From positions 3,750,853 to 3,814,852 of the forward strand of contig CP054936.1 of the NCBI GenBank assembly GCA_013364255.1: a DNA stretch of 64,000 bases, in the 5' to 3' direction. This document shows, in pieces, positions 25,761-34,432 of the stretch; the stretch's first letter is position 1; every line of letters starts with the position of its first letter. Both the position numbers and the translations under genes were made by a program. Under the pieces are notes generated by a model that did no database searches, was not told the DNA's origin, and saw nothing but the letters and a program-made list of their open reading frames with translations. This DNA is from Streptomyces seoulensis. Lineage in GTDB: Bacteria > Actinomycetota > Actinomycetes > Streptomycetales > Streptomycetaceae.

Positions 25761-26714
25761 ATGAGCGTTCGCACCCAGACATCCGAGCAGCCCGGCGACA
25801 CGGTCCACCGGGCGGGCTTCGCCTGCTTCGTGGGACGCCCCAACGCGGGCAAGTCCACTCTTACGAACGCTCTGGTCGGGCAGAAGGTCGCGATCACCTC
25901 GAACCGGCCGCAGACGACCCGGCACACCGTGCGGGGCATCGTGCACCGGCCGGACGCGCAGCTGATCCTGGTGGACACCCCCGGACTGCACAAGCCGCGC
26001 ACGCTGCTGGGCGAGCGGCTGAACGACGTGGTGCGCGCGACGTGGGCGGAGGTCGACGTGATCGGCTTCTGCCTGCCGGCCGACCAGAAGCTCGGCCCCG
26101 GTGACCGGTTCATCGCCAAGGAACTGGCCGGGATCAAGCGGACCCCGAAGGTCGCGATCGTCACCAAGACGGACCTGGTGGACTCCAGGGCGCTGGCCGA
26201 GCAGCTGATCGCGATCGATCAGCTCGGCAAGGAGCTGGGGATCACCTGGGCGGAGATCGTGCCGGTGTCGGCGACGGCCGGCCAGCAGGTGGACCTGCTG
26301 GCCGACCTGCTGATCCCGATGCTGCCGGAGGGGCCGGCCCTGTACCCCGAGGGCGACCTGACGGACGAGCCCGAGCAGGTGATGGTGGCCGAGCTGATCC
26401 GGGAGGCCGCCCTGGAGGGCGTGCGGGACGAGCTGCCGCACTCCATCGCGGTGGTGGTGGAGGAGATGCTGCCGCGGGAGGACCGGCCGGCGGACAAGCC
26501 GCTGCTGGACATCCACGCGAACGTCTTCATCGAGCGGCCGAGCCAGAAGGGGATCATCATCGGCCCCAAGGGCAAGCGGCTGAAGGAGGTCGGGATCAAG
26601 TCTCGCAAGCAGATCGAGGCGTTGCTCGGCACGCCGGTCTTCCTCGATCTGCATGTGAAGGTCGCGAAGGACTGGCAGCGCGACCCCAAGCAGCTGCGGC
26701 GACTCGGCTTCTAG
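25761..26714 (+). CDS. era: GTPase Era
   Basis: Era is an essential GTPase that binds the 3' end of 16S rRNA and helps assemble the 30S subunit. The 317-residue protein has G1 CFVGRPNAGKSTLTN, G2 TTRHTV, G3 LVDTPGLHKP and G4 IVTKTDLVDS. The C-terminal KH domain reads KGIIIGPKGKRLKEVGIKSR. The ATG at 25761 has no ribosome binding site; GACAAT lies seven bases upstream, which suggests a leaderless message. Another ATG nine bases upstream is less likely. Its distance from ybeY, with several genes inserted between, is normal for Streptomyces. Confidence 0.96.
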   Translation: MSVRTQTSEQPGDTVHRAGFACFVGRPNAGKSTLTNALVGQKVAITSNRPQTTRHTVRGIVHRPDAQLILVDTPGLHKPRTLLGERLNDVVRATWAEVDVIGFCLPADQKLGPGDRFIAKELAGIKRTPKVAIVTKTDLVDSRALAEQLIAIDQLGKELGITWAEIVPVSATAGQQVDLLADLLIPMLPEGPALYPEGDLTDEPEQVMVAELIREAALEGVRDELPHSIAVVVEEMLPREDRPADKPLLDIHANVFIERPSQKGIIIGPKGKRLKEVGIKSRKQIEALLGTPVFLDLHVKVAKDWQRDPKQLRRLGF

Positions 26715-26764
26715 GGCCCCATTTCCCACCCGCCCACCCGACTCGGCAGGAAACAGGGCCCCCT

Positions 26765-26803
26765 CGGGGCTCCGCCCCGGACCCGGGCGGGGGCTCCGCC
26801 CCC
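26765..26803. terminator. twin GGGGCTCCGCCCC hairpins between era and the GH31 gene
   Basis: Two hairpins, CGGGGC-TCC-GCCCCG at 26765-26779 and GGGGGC-TCC-GCCCCC at 26789-26803 (the latter with a 6-bp stem), stand between convergent genes. GGGGCTCCGCCCC is a widespread Streptomyces intergenic motif, and the pair probably acts as a bidirectional terminator. Confidence 0.6.
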
Positions 26804-26854
26804 TGCACCCCCGGCCTCGCGCCTCCGTTCCTCTCCCCCGCCGCCCCGTCCTCG

Positions 26855-28951
26855 TCAGCGCAGGGCCCGCAGGGCCTTGTCCGCGCCCGGTGCCTTGAGG
26901 TCGACGAAGACCGGGGTCGTGCCCAGGGGGGTGGCGTAGGACTTCAGGGTGGTGCCGCCCTTGATCGTCCTGCCCCGGGCCACGTCGTACCAGGTGCCCG
27001 GGGGGAGGTGGACCGGGCGGGTGGGGGCGTCGGTGAGCTGGGGGGCCGCCAGGACGGCCGGGCCCAGCATCCACTCGTCCCCGATCGTGTACGTCGCCCG
27101 GTCGTGCGGGAAGTCGAAGAAGAGCGGGCGCATGATCGGGTCGCCGGTCTTCAGGGTGTGCTGGACCTGGTCCCAGAGGTAGGGGGCCAGGCGGGCGTGG
27201 CGGGCGATGGCCTCGCGGTAAAGGGCCGTGGTCTGCGCGTCGTACACGACCTTCTTGCCGGTGGTGGGGTCGGTGGTGTCGACCGGTGACGTGGAGGCGT
27301 ACATCAGCGGCATCAGGGCCGCCGACTGCGCCCAGCGGACCAGGACGTCCTTCGTCGGGGCCGGCTGGCCGCTGGAGCCGCCGATCATGTCGGTGGCGAC
27401 GAACGGGTACCCGATCGTGGAGATGGCCAGGTTCTGGGTGACCGAGGCGCGCAGCGAGTTCCAGCCGGTGCCCTTGTCCACCTGGCGGGTGACGAAGCCC
27501 GCCCGGTGCGCGGCGGCGTCCCAGTGCACCCGGATGCCGACGCCCTGGAGGTCGTACTCGTCGGCGAGTTGCGCGCCGAGCCGCTGGTAGTCGGTGGGCC
27601 TGTAGCCCGCGTGCGGCGCGCACCGCTCGTCGAAGAAGCGGGTGTCGAACTTCAGGCCGTCGACGCCGTAGGCGCTCATCAGGGACTTGAGCCGGCCCTC
27701 GTACCAGGTCTTCGCGTCCGGGTTGCCGAGGTCGACGATGCCGGCCGTGCCGTTCCACCAGGTGACCGTGCAGGGCTTGGCGGTGTCGGCGGCGTCCTTG
27801 AGGAGGTAGCCGTGGTCGGCGGCGTAGCGGTACTGGTCGGAGTCGAGGTTGATCCACAGGGTGACCCAGAGGCCGAAGTCGAAGCCCAGGGCGTGGATCC
27901 TGTCCGACATGGCCTTGGGGTCGGGGTATGCCTTCGCGTCGAAGGTCATGTTCCCGTAGTCCGACTCCCACTTGTCGTCGAGCTGGAGGGCGTGGCCGGT
28001 GATGCCGGCGTCGTGCAGGTCCTGGGCGTAGTCGAGGAGTTTCGCCTGGTCGACGTGGGTGTAGAACTGCGCCCAGGAGTTCCACACCGGCTCGGCGTAC
28101 TGGCGGTAGGAGGCGTCGGACTTGGCGGGCCTGCCGACGACGCCGACGTAGTCCCGGTAGACGTCCAGCGGGGTGGACTCCACGAAGACCGTCGCCTTGT
28201 AGGCGTCCGCGGACTCGATGTCGAAGCGGCCCAGGCCGTCCTTGCCCTGGTTGATCGCCACGTCCATGACCTGGCCGGTGTCCACGCGCAGGCCGGTCGC
28301 GGCGGACGTGTACCAGAACGGGTCGATCATGTAGTAGGAGGCGGGTCCGAAGCCGGGGTGGACGACCTGTCCGCTGTCCAGCGGCCACGGCTGCGCGGTG
28401 CCCGGGCCGCCGTCCGGGGTCTGCGCCTCGCCGTGGCCGTACCAGTGGCCCGCGGACTTCAGGTCGTAGGCGAGGCCGAGCCGGTCGGGGGCGGCGCCCT
28501 CGACCTGCCAGTCGAGCTGGTAGCGGTCGGCGGCCGGGGTGATGCGGGCCTGGACGGTGGCGCCGGGGGCGGTGGTGGCGGCGGTCAGGGTGAGGGCGCC
28601 GTTCCGCCAGGTCCAGTGGGTGACGCGGGTGGCGTGCTGCCAGGCGCCGGCGGTGCGGAAGCGCAGGGCGCCGGTGTCGCCCGCGGGGGTGGCCAGGACC
28701 GTCGTGCCGGAGCGGCGGGTGGTCAGGGCGAGTTGACCGGTCGTCACCCGCAGCTGGTAGCCGGGGGTGGTGCGGCCGGCCGGGACGGTCAGGGTGAGTT
28801 CGCCTGCGGACCGGGTGAGCCGGGGGGCGTGGGGGGCGGGGGCCGCGTCGTCTCCGGCCCGCGCCGGCTTCGGCGTCGCGGCGAGGGCGAGGGCGGCGGG
28901 CAGGGCGAGGGCGGCGAGGAGCACCCCGGAGCCGCGTGATGGTCTGCGCAC
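26855..28951 (-). CDS. secreted GH31 glycoside hydrolase
   Basis: The 698-residue protein is a family GH31 alpha-glycosidase (alpha-glucosidase or alpha-xylosidase type). A signal peptide covers about 1-32 (LLAALALPAALALAA, then a PARAGDD-like cleavage region). The catalytic barrel holds the probable nucleophile Asp in DGLKFDTRFFDER and the acid/base Asp in VATDMIGGSSG. WKSD-type residues lie in LQLDDKWESDYGNM. A C-terminal beta domain follows. GTG at 28951 is the start, with GAAGGA nine bases upstream. The Asp-centred motifs differ from the common KxDxGE form, so the substrate may not be simple starch sugars. Confidence 0.87.
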   Translation of the reverse strand: MRRPSRGSGVLLAALALPAALALAATPKPARAGDDAAPAPHAPRLTRSAGELTLTVPAGRTTPGYQLRVTTGQLALTTRRSGTTVLATPAGDTGALRFRTAGAWQHATRVTHWTWRNGALTLTAATTAPGATVQARITPAADRYQLDWQVEGAAPDRLGLAYDLKSAGHWYGHGEAQTPDGGPGTAQPWPLDSGQVVHPGFGPASYYMIDPFWYTSAATGLRVDTGQVMDVAINQGKDGLGRFDIESADAYKATVFVESTPLDVYRDYVGVVGRPAKSDASYRQYAEPVWNSWAQFYTHVDQAKLLDYAQDLHDAGITGHALQLDDKWESDYGNMTFDAKAYPDPKAMSDRIHALGFDFGLWVTLWINLDSDQYRYAADHGYLLKDAADTAKPCTVTWWNGTAGIVDLGNPDAKTWYEGRLKSLMSAYGVDGLKFDTRFFDERCAPHAGYRPTDYQRLGAQLADEYDLQGVGIRVHWDAAAHRAGFVTRQVDKGTGWNSLRASVTQNLAISTIGYPFVATDMIGGSSGQPAPTKDVLVRWAQSAALMPLMYASTSPVDTTDPTTGKKVVYDAQTTALYREAIARHARLAPYLWDQVQHTLKTGDPIMRPLFFDFPHDRATYTIGDEWMLGPAVLAAPQLTDAPTRPVHLPPGTWYDVARGRTIKGGTTLKSYATPLGTTPVFVDLKAPGADKALRALR

Positions 28952-29164
28952 GACGCATGTCCTTCGACGGAGGAGTCGGTCAGGAGTCGCTCATGGGTCG
29001 GGAAGTGCGGGGGCCGTACAGGATCGCGCCGGTGCGCGATCGTGCGTGATTTCGCCGATGATCGAGCAGGAGACGTCACCTGTCAATGGCGGCGCCGGCC
29101 CGGGCCCCCGGTCCACCGGATATGGGCGGGGGCGCGTCGCGAGTGACGCGGGGACGGCGCGCGC

Positions 29165-30409
29165 TCACGCCGACCTGCCGAAGCCGATGGTCGGCACGGC
29201 CCTGCGCCGGGGCCACGGCTCGACGCTCGCCTCCGGCGCCAGGGCGTCCAGGAAGGCGTACCGCCTGAGCGCCGCCGGGTCCTGGCCGGGCACCGACTGG
29301 ACCCGGCGCCACCAGGCCGCGATCTCCGACCAGCCGGGCGCGGAGAGCGAGCCGCCGAACTCCTGTACGGACAGCGCGGCGGTGAGGCCGGCGAAGGCGA
29401 GGCGGTCGGCCAGGGGCCAGCCGGCCAGGCTGCCGGTGACGAACCCGGCCACGAAGACGTCGCCCGCGCCCGTGGGGTCCAGCGCCTCGACCGCGATGGC
29501 GGGCACCTCGGCGCTCTCCCCCGTGCGCCGGTCCACCGCGTACGCGCCCTCGGAGCCCAGGGTGACGACCGCGACCGGCACGTACGCGGTGAGCGCGTGC
29601 GCGGCGGCGCGCGGGCAGTCGGTGCGCGTGTAGCGCATCGCCTCCTCGGCGTTGGGCAGGAACGCCTCGCAGTGCGCCAGGTCGGCGAGGCCGGCCAGGT
29701 CCCAGGCGCCGGTGTCGTCCCAGCCGACGTCGCCGAAGACCCGGGTGCCCTTGCGGGCGGCCTCCGCGATCCAGGGCGCGCCGCGGCCCGGCGTCAGGGA
29801 GGCGACGGCGGCCCGGGCGCGGGGCAGGAGTTGGGGGGCGACCTCCTGGACGAGCACGTCCTCGGGGGGCGGTTCGTGGCCGTGCGAGACCATCGTGCGC
29901 TCGCCCTCGTAGGCCATGGAGACGGTGACCGGCGAGTGCCAGCCGGGGACGGTGCGGGACGGGGAGAGGTCGATGCCCTCGCCCTGTTCCAGCACGTCCC
30001 AGCAGTACTCGCCGTAGTGGTCGTCGCCGAACGCCGCCGCCAGGGAGGTGCGCAGGCCGAGTCGGGCCAGGGCGGTCGCCATGTTGGCGACGCCGCCGGG
30101 GCTCGAACCCATGCCGCGCGCCCAGGACTCGGTGCCGCGCACGGGGGCGGTGTCGAGGCCGGTGAAGATGATGTCGAGGAAGACGGTGCCCGTCAGGTAG
30201 ACGTCCCAGGGCGGGTCGTCCGCCGTGCGCAGGGCGGCCAGCGGGTCGATCTGCGGGCCGAGCGGGGCGTGCGGCGCGCCCACGATGTACTCGCGGTCCC
30301 GCGGGTACTCCCCGTCGGCCGCGGACACGGGGTGCGGCGGCCTCGGCTCCTGCTCCCGCTCGTCGCGGTACTCCGGTCCCTCTCCGGCGGACGTGTTGGA
30401 CGCGGTCAC
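29165..30409 (-). CDS. PfkB-family carbohydrate kinase
   Basis: The 414-residue ribokinase-fold protein phosphorylates a sugar or nucleoside that cannot be named from sequence. The PfkB signature 1 region is SSPGGVANMATALARLGL near residue 105. Signature 2 is ALDPTGAGDVFVAGFVTG with the catalytic Asp. An extra N-terminal tail of about 70 residues, rich in charged residues and Pro, precedes the domain and is unusual. The GTG at 30409 has GGGAG about seven bases upstream. The gene follows the glucarate dehydratase gene by 113 bases on the same strand, so both may serve one sugar-acid pathway. Confidence 0.88.
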   Translation of the reverse strand: MTASNTSAGEGPEYRDEREQEPRPPHPVSAADGEYPRDREYIVGAPHAPLGPQIDPLAALRTADDPPWDVYLTGTVFLDIIFTGLDTAPVRGTESWARGMGSSPGGVANMATALARLGLRTSLAAAFGDDHYGEYCWDVLEQGEGIDLSPSRTVPGWHSPVTVSMAYEGERTMVSHGHEPPPEDVLVQEVAPQLLPRARAAVASLTPGRGAPWIAEAARKGTRVFGDVGWDDTGAWDLAGLADLAHCEAFLPNAEEAMRYTRTDCPRAAAHALTAYVPVAVVTLGSEGAYAVDRRTGESAEVPAIAVEALDPTGAGDVFVAGFVTGSLAGWPLADRLAFAGLTAALSVQEFGGSLSAPGWSEIAAWWRRVQSVPGQDPAALRRYAFLDALAPEASVEPWPRRRAVPTIGFGRSA

Positions 30410-30522
30410 GGTGCGCTCCCTGGCATGGTGCGGATCAAGCCAGTGTGCACCAGAGGACCGACAACGCGTCGGCACGCACGCCGCGGGGCCCGGCCGGGCC
30501 GCCGTGTCCGGCCGCCGCGCGG

Positions 30523-31812
30523 TCACCAGCGCGGCGTCGCGGGCACCGCCCATCCCGGCTCGGCGACCCGCATCGCCGCCGCGTCGTCGCGCTCCCGCAG
30601 CGCGCCGTCGTCATCGAGCCACCGGCGGTGCAGCCGTGCCAGTTGGTCCCGGTCGAGCGCGACCCCGAGGCCGGGTGCGTCCCCGACGGCCACCCGGCCG
30701 CCGTCGAAGACCAGGCGCTCGGTGAGGACGTCCTCCGACTGCCAGGGGTAGTGGGTGTCGCAGGCGTGGTGGAGGCCGGGAAGGGTGGACGCCACCTGGG
30801 TCATCGCGGCCAGGCTGATGCCCAGATGGGTGTTGGAGTGCATGGAGACGCCGACGCCGAAGGCGGCGCAGAGGGCCGCCAGGTGCTGGGTGTTGCGCAG
30901 TCCGCCCCAGTAGTGGTGGTCGCAGAGCACCACTTGGACCGCGCCCCTGGTGAACGCCTCCTCTATCTCGGCGAAGGTCGTCACGCACATGTTGGTGGCC
31001 AGCGGTACGCCGGTGCGCGCCGCCACCTCGGCCATCGCGGGCGTGCCGAGCGCGGGGTCCTCCAGGTACTCCAGCACGTCCGCCAGTTCCCGCGCGACGC
31101 GCGCCGAGGTCGCCACCGACCAGGCGCCGTTGGGGTCGAGCCGCAGCGGGTGCCCGGGGAACGCCTCGGCCAGCGCCCGTACGGCCGCGATCTCCTCGTC
31201 GGGCGGGAAGACGCCGCCCTTGAGCTTGAACGAGGTGAAGCCGTGCCGCGCGACGAACGCGCGCGCCTGTGCGACCACGCCCGCCGGGTCGAGGGCGGCG
31301 CCCCAGTCGTCCCGCTCGCCGCCCGCGCCCTCGGGGTGGGCGGCCCACCGGTAGAAGAGGTAGGCGCTGTACTCGACGCTGTCGCGGAGCTTGCCGCCGA
31401 GCAGCGCGTGGACGGGTAGCCCGAGCGCCTTGCCGAGCGCGTCGAGGCAGGCGACCTCGAAGGCGGAGACGACGGACAGGCGCAGTTTGCCGGCGTTCTG
31501 CACGCCGCGCAGCCCGCCCGCGCCGACGCCGTCCGCCACCCCGTCGGCGGCCACCGGGACGTCCAGCGCGTGCAGGGCGTTCAGATCGCTGACCCGGTGG
31601 CCGACGAGCCGGTCGGCGAGCCGGCGGGCGACTTCCAGGTACCGGGTGTCGCCGTAGGTCTCGCCGAGTCCGGTTATGCCGTCGGCCGTCACCACCTCCA
31701 CGATCAGGCGCGGTGTGTACGGCTGGTGCACGCCCTGGGTGTTGAGCAGCGGCGGGTCGGCGACCAGGATCGGCGTCAGCCGTACCTCGGTGAGGGCGAG
31801 GTCGCGGGTCAC
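30523..31812 (-). CDS. glucarate dehydratase-family enolase superfamily enzyme
   Basis: The 429-residue protein is a mandelate racemase/muconate lactonizing subgroup enzyme closest to glucarate dehydratase, which removes water from glucarate or related sugar acids. The Lys-x-Lys base is in FTSFKLKGGVF. The metal ligands are in LRLDPNGAW, LEYLEDPALG and LATNMCVTT. The His/Asp dyad lies in VVLCDHHYWGG and VSMHSNTHLGIS. All match the glucarate dehydratase pattern. The GTG at 31812 has GGAGGAG seven bases upstream. The upstream region contains repeated half-sites that suggest tight control by a GntR- or IclR-type regulator. Confidence 0.88.
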   Translation of the reverse strand: MTRDLALTEVRLTPILVADPPLLNTQGVHQPYTPRLIVEVVTADGITGLGETYGDTRYLEVARRLADRLVGHRVSDLNALHALDVPVAADGVADGVGAGGLRGVQNAGKLRLSVVSAFEVACLDALGKALGLPVHALLGGKLRDSVEYSAYLFYRWAAHPEGAGGERDDWGAALDPAGVVAQARAFVARHGFTSFKLKGGVFPPDEEIAAVRALAEAFPGHPLRLDPNGAWSVATSARVARELADVLEYLEDPALGTPAMAEVAARTGVPLATNMCVTTFAEIEEAFTRGAVQVVLCDHHYWGGLRNTQHLAALCAAFGVGVSMHSNTHLGISLAAMTQVASTLPGLHHACDTHYPWQSEDVLTERLVFDGGRVAVGDAPGLGVALDRDQLARLHRRWLDDDGALRERDDAAAMRVAEPGWAVPATPRW

Positions 31813-31853
31813 GGGCGGCTCCTCCGGCTCGGCTCGGCTTTGATGATCGAGGC

Positions 31854-31889
31854 GTTGTTCATGCCGTTGTTCATGCCGTTGTTCATGTA
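31854..31889. repeat. three 12-bp direct repeats GTTGTTCATGCC
   Basis: GTTGTTCATGCC occurs at 31854 and 31866, and GTTGTTCATGTA at 31878, head to tail. They lie 42-77 bases upstream of the glucarate dehydratase start and look like iterated regulator half-sites. Confidence 0.75.
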
Positions 31890-31897
31890 CGAGAACA
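31880..31897. promoter_or_regulatory. inverted repeat TGTTC-N8-GAACA operator
   Basis: The last 12-bp repeat forms an inverted repeat with GAACA, and a further GAGAACAA follows at 31910. The arrangement fits a dimeric repressor or activator site for the dehydratase gene. The regulator itself is not in the window. Confidence 0.5.
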
Positions 31898-31975
31898 TGT
31901 CTCACGGATGAGAACAACGCTCACCGAGCCTAGGTATCCGCGCCGCACCCGTCAATGGATCACGTCGCCCGGGGC

Positions 31976-32992
31976 CTACCCGAACTCGTAGGCCGCCACC
32001 TCGGCGAGATACCGCTGCCGCAGCTCCTCGTCGTCCTCCAGGAAGGCGGCGAGGAAGGAGTTGCGGGCGAGTTCGCGCAGCCGGTCCTCGGTCAGCCCGA
32101 GGGTGCGGTGGACGGCGTCGAAGTTGTCGCCGGCGTAGCCGCCGAAGTAGGCGGGGTCGTCGGAGTTGACCGTGCACAGCAGGCCGGCGTCCAGCATGGC
32201 GGGCAGCGGGTGGTCGGCGAGGGTGTCGACGGTGCGCAGCCGGACGTTCGACAGCGGGCACAGGGTCAGCGGTATCCGCTCCCGCACCAGGCGGTCCACC
32301 AGCGCGGGGTCCTCCATGCAGCGCAGCCCGTGGTCGACGCGTTCGACGCCGAGGACGTCGAGGGCCTCGGTGATGTAGGCGGGCGGGCCCTCCTCGCCGG
32401 CGTGCGCCACCCGCCGCAGACCGAGGGCCGCGGCCGCCTCGTACACCGCGCGGAACTTCACCGGCGGGTGCCCGACCTCGGCCGAGTCGAGGCCGACGCC
32501 GGTGATCCGGTCCAGGTACGGCTTGGCGGCGTCGAGCGTGGCGAGCGCCGACTCGGCGGACTCGTCGCGCAGGAAGCACATGATCAGCCGGGTGGAGACG
32601 CCGTGCCTCTCCTCGCTGCCGCCGAGCGCCCGCCACAGGCCCTCGACCACCGTGCCCATGTCCACGCCCCGCGCGAGATGGGCCTGCGGGTCGAAGAAGA
32701 TCTCCGCGTGCCGCACGCCCTGCGCGGCGGCCCGCGCGAGGTAGGCGTCGGCGAGGTCCTCGAAGTCGCGCTCGGTGCGCAGGACGGCCATCAGCTCGTA
32801 GTACAGGTTCAGGAAGGACTGGAGGTCCTCGAACCGGTAGGCCTCGCGCAGGGCGTCGGTGTCCGCGTACGGCAGCTGGACGCCGTTGCGCGCGGCCAGC
32901 CGGAAGGCCAGCTCGGGCTCCAGCGTGCCTTCGATGTGGAGGTGCAGTTCGGCTTTGGGCAGAGGCATCAGAGCATCGTACGGCCTGTTCAC
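31976..32992 (-). CDS. adenosine deaminase-family enzyme, probably adenine deaminase
   Basis: The 338-residue metal-dependent deaminase has the zinc motif LPKAELHLHIEGTLEPEL at its N-terminus, the third ligand in RRVAHAGEEGPP, and TVNSDDPAYFGG at the end. Stretches such as FEDLQSFLNLYYELMAVL, EIFFDPQAHLARGV and NSFLAAFLEDDEE are those of the adenine deaminase branch rather than true adenosine deaminase. I use the GTG at 32992, which overlaps the rnz stop as GTGA; an ATG at 32968 (MPLPKAEL) is the alternative. It would deaminate adenine to hypoxanthine in purine salvage. Confidence 0.85.
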   Translation of the reverse strand: MNRPYDALMPLPKAELHLHIEGTLEPELAFRLAARNGVQLPYADTDALREAYRFEDLQSFLNLYYELMAVLRTERDFEDLADAYLARAAAQGVRHAEIFFDPQAHLARGVDMGTVVEGLWRALGGSEERHGVSTRLIMCFLRDESAESALATLDAAKPYLDRITGVGLDSAEVGHPPVKFRAVYEAAAALGLRRVAHAGEEGPPAYITEALDVLGVERVDHGLRCMEDPALVDRLVRERIPLTLCPLSNVRLRTVDTLADHPLPAMLDAGLLCTVNSDDPAYFGGYAGDNFDAVHRTLGLTEDRLRELARNSFLAAFLEDDEELRQRYLAEVAAYEFG

Positions 32993-33894
32993 CGACGTTT
33001 CGGTACCGGTACGCGCTGTAGGTCGTGCGCCACGGTCAGTTCTGCCTCGAAGCCCGCCGCCCGCGCCTGGCGCTCGAACTCCTCGGGGTCGCCGTAGCGC
33101 TGGCTGAAGTGGGTGAGGACGAGGTGCCGCACGCCGGCGTCGCGGGCGACGCGGGCGGCCTGGCCGGCGGTGAGGTGGCCGTGCTCCTCGGCCAGCGCCT
33201 CGTCCTCGTCGAGGAAGGTGGACTCGATGACCAGCAGGTCGCAGCCCTCGGCGAGGGCGTGCACCCCGGGGCACAGCCGGGTGTCCATGACGAAGGCGAA
33301 GCGCTGGCCGCGCCGCACCTCGCTCACGGCCTCCAGCGGGACGCCGCCGAGCGCGCCGTCGCGCTGGATGCGGCCGACGTCCGGGCCCTGGATGCCGTGC
33401 GCGGCGAGCCGCTCGGGCAGCATGCGGCGGCCGTCGGGCTCGGTCAGCCGGTAGCCGTAGGACTCGACCGGGTGCGAGAGGCGGCGGGCCTCCAGCGTGT
33501 AGGACGGCGTCACGGCGAGGGGGCCGTCGGCGTCGACGGGGGCCTCGGTGAGGGCGACCGTCTCGCGGTAGGCGGTGGCGTGCCGCAGCCGGTCGTAGAA
33601 GCGCTGGCCGGAGCGCGGGTAGTGCGCGGTGATCTCGTGCGGCACCCGGTCGAGGTTGACGCGCTGGATCACCCCGGCCAGGCCCAGGCTGTGGTCGCCG
33701 TGGAAGTGGGTGACGCAGATCCGGTTCAGGTCGTGGGCGGCGACCCCGGCGCGCAGCATCTGCCGCTGGGTGCCCTCGCCGGGGTCGAACAGGATGCCCT
33801 CGCCGTCCCAGCGCAGCAGATAGCCGTTGTGGTTGCGGTGCCGGGTCGGGACCTGGCTCGCGGTGCCGAGGACGACGAGTTCACGCACGGACAC
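32989..33894 (-). CDS. rnz: ribonuclease Z
   Basis: RNase Z (RNase BN) cuts the 3' trailer of tRNA precursors. The 301-residue beta-lactamase-fold protein has the zinc motif CVTHFHGDHSLGL near residues 60-72. It also has DPGEGTQRQML, VMDTRLCPG and VLTHFSQRY, which hold the remaining metal ligands, and HGHLTAGQAA in the C-terminal part. The GTG start at 33894 is six bases after the hit stop. The stop overlaps the GTG of the deaminase gene, so hit, rnz and the deaminase gene form one leftward operon. Confidence 0.94.
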   Translation of the reverse strand: MSVRELVVLGTASQVPTRHRNHNGYLLRWDGEGILFDPGEGTQRQMLRAGVAAHDLNRICVTHFHGDHSLGLAGVIQRVNLDRVPHEITAHYPRSGQRFYDRLRHATAYRETVALTEAPVDADGPLAVTPSYTLEARRLSHPVESYGYRLTEPDGRRMLPERLAAHGIQGPDVGRIQRDGALGGVPLEAVSEVRRGQRFAFVMDTRLCPGVHALAEGCDLLVIESTFLDEDEALAEEHGHLTAGQAARVARDAGVRHLVLTHFSQRYGDPEEFERQARAAGFEAELTVAHDLQRVPVPKRR

Positions 33895-33900
33895 GGCTGC

Positions 33901-34254
33901 CTATCCGGGGGGCCACTGCAGGCCGCGGCCGCCGACGACGTGGGCGTGCGCGTGCCACACGGTCTGGCCGGCGCCGGCGCCGGTGTTGAAGACGGTGCGG
34001 TAGCTGTCGAGCTTCTCCTCGTCGGCGACGGCCTGGGTCTCGCACAGGACGTCGGCGACGAGCTGCGGGGCGCCGGCGGCGAGGGCGGCGGCGTCCTGGT
34101 AGTGCGCCTTCGGGATCACCAGGACGTGGGTGGGCGCCTGGGGGTTTATGTCGCGGAAGGCGAGGGTCGTCTCCGTCTCCCGGACGACCGTCGCGGGGAT
34201 CTGACCGGCGACGATCTTGCAGAACAGGCAGTCCTCTTGCGGTTCCCCTGCCAC
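33901..34254 (-). CDS. histidine triad (HIT) nucleotide-binding protein
   Basis: The 117-residue HinT-like hydrolase has CLFCKIVAGQIPA at the N-terminus and the catalytic triad VWHAHAHVVGG at the C-terminus. It probably hydrolyses AMP-linked phosphoramidates. The GTG start has a perfect AGGAGG five bases upstream. It is the first gene of the hit-rnz-deaminase run. The two Cys of CLFC, with a His further on, make the zinc site common in actinobacterial members. Confidence 0.93.
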   Translation of the reverse strand: MAGEPQEDCLFCKIVAGQIPATVVRETETTLAFRDINPQAPTHVLVIPKAHYQDAAALAAGAPQLVADVLCETQAVADEEKLDSYRTVFNTGAGAGQTVWHAHAHVVGGRGLQWPPG

Positions 34255-34320
34255 GTGGCCTCCTTGGGAGTTGATCCAGTACGGGCATCGTACCGACGCC
34301 GGGTCACCGGTCGTCCGTGT

Positions 34321-34432
34321 CGTCCGGACCCGCCGCTTCGTCCGGGCCCGCTGTCGTCGTCCGCGCCCGTTGTCGTCGTCCGAGCCCGCTGTCGTCGCCC
34401 GAGCCCGCTGTCGTCGTCCGGACCCGCGGTCA
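34321..34432. repeat. six 19-bp tandem repeats at the tricorn protease stop
   Basis: Units of the form CGTCCGAGCCCGCTGTCGT follow head to tail at 34321, 34339, 34358, 34377, 34396 and 34415. The first and last are 18 bases and the rest 19. The final unit contains the stop codon of the protease gene. The array fills the gap to the hit gene. It is likely to vary in copy number between strains. Confidence 0.85.

Noticed and set aside
25583..26167. Long N-terminal extension of amtB
   Set aside because: It is antisense to era; the channel domain begins after the GTG at 25582.
26765..26803. GGGGCTCCGCCCC pair as a novel element
   Set aside because: It is a familiar Streptomyces intergenic hairpin; I keep it only as a terminator.
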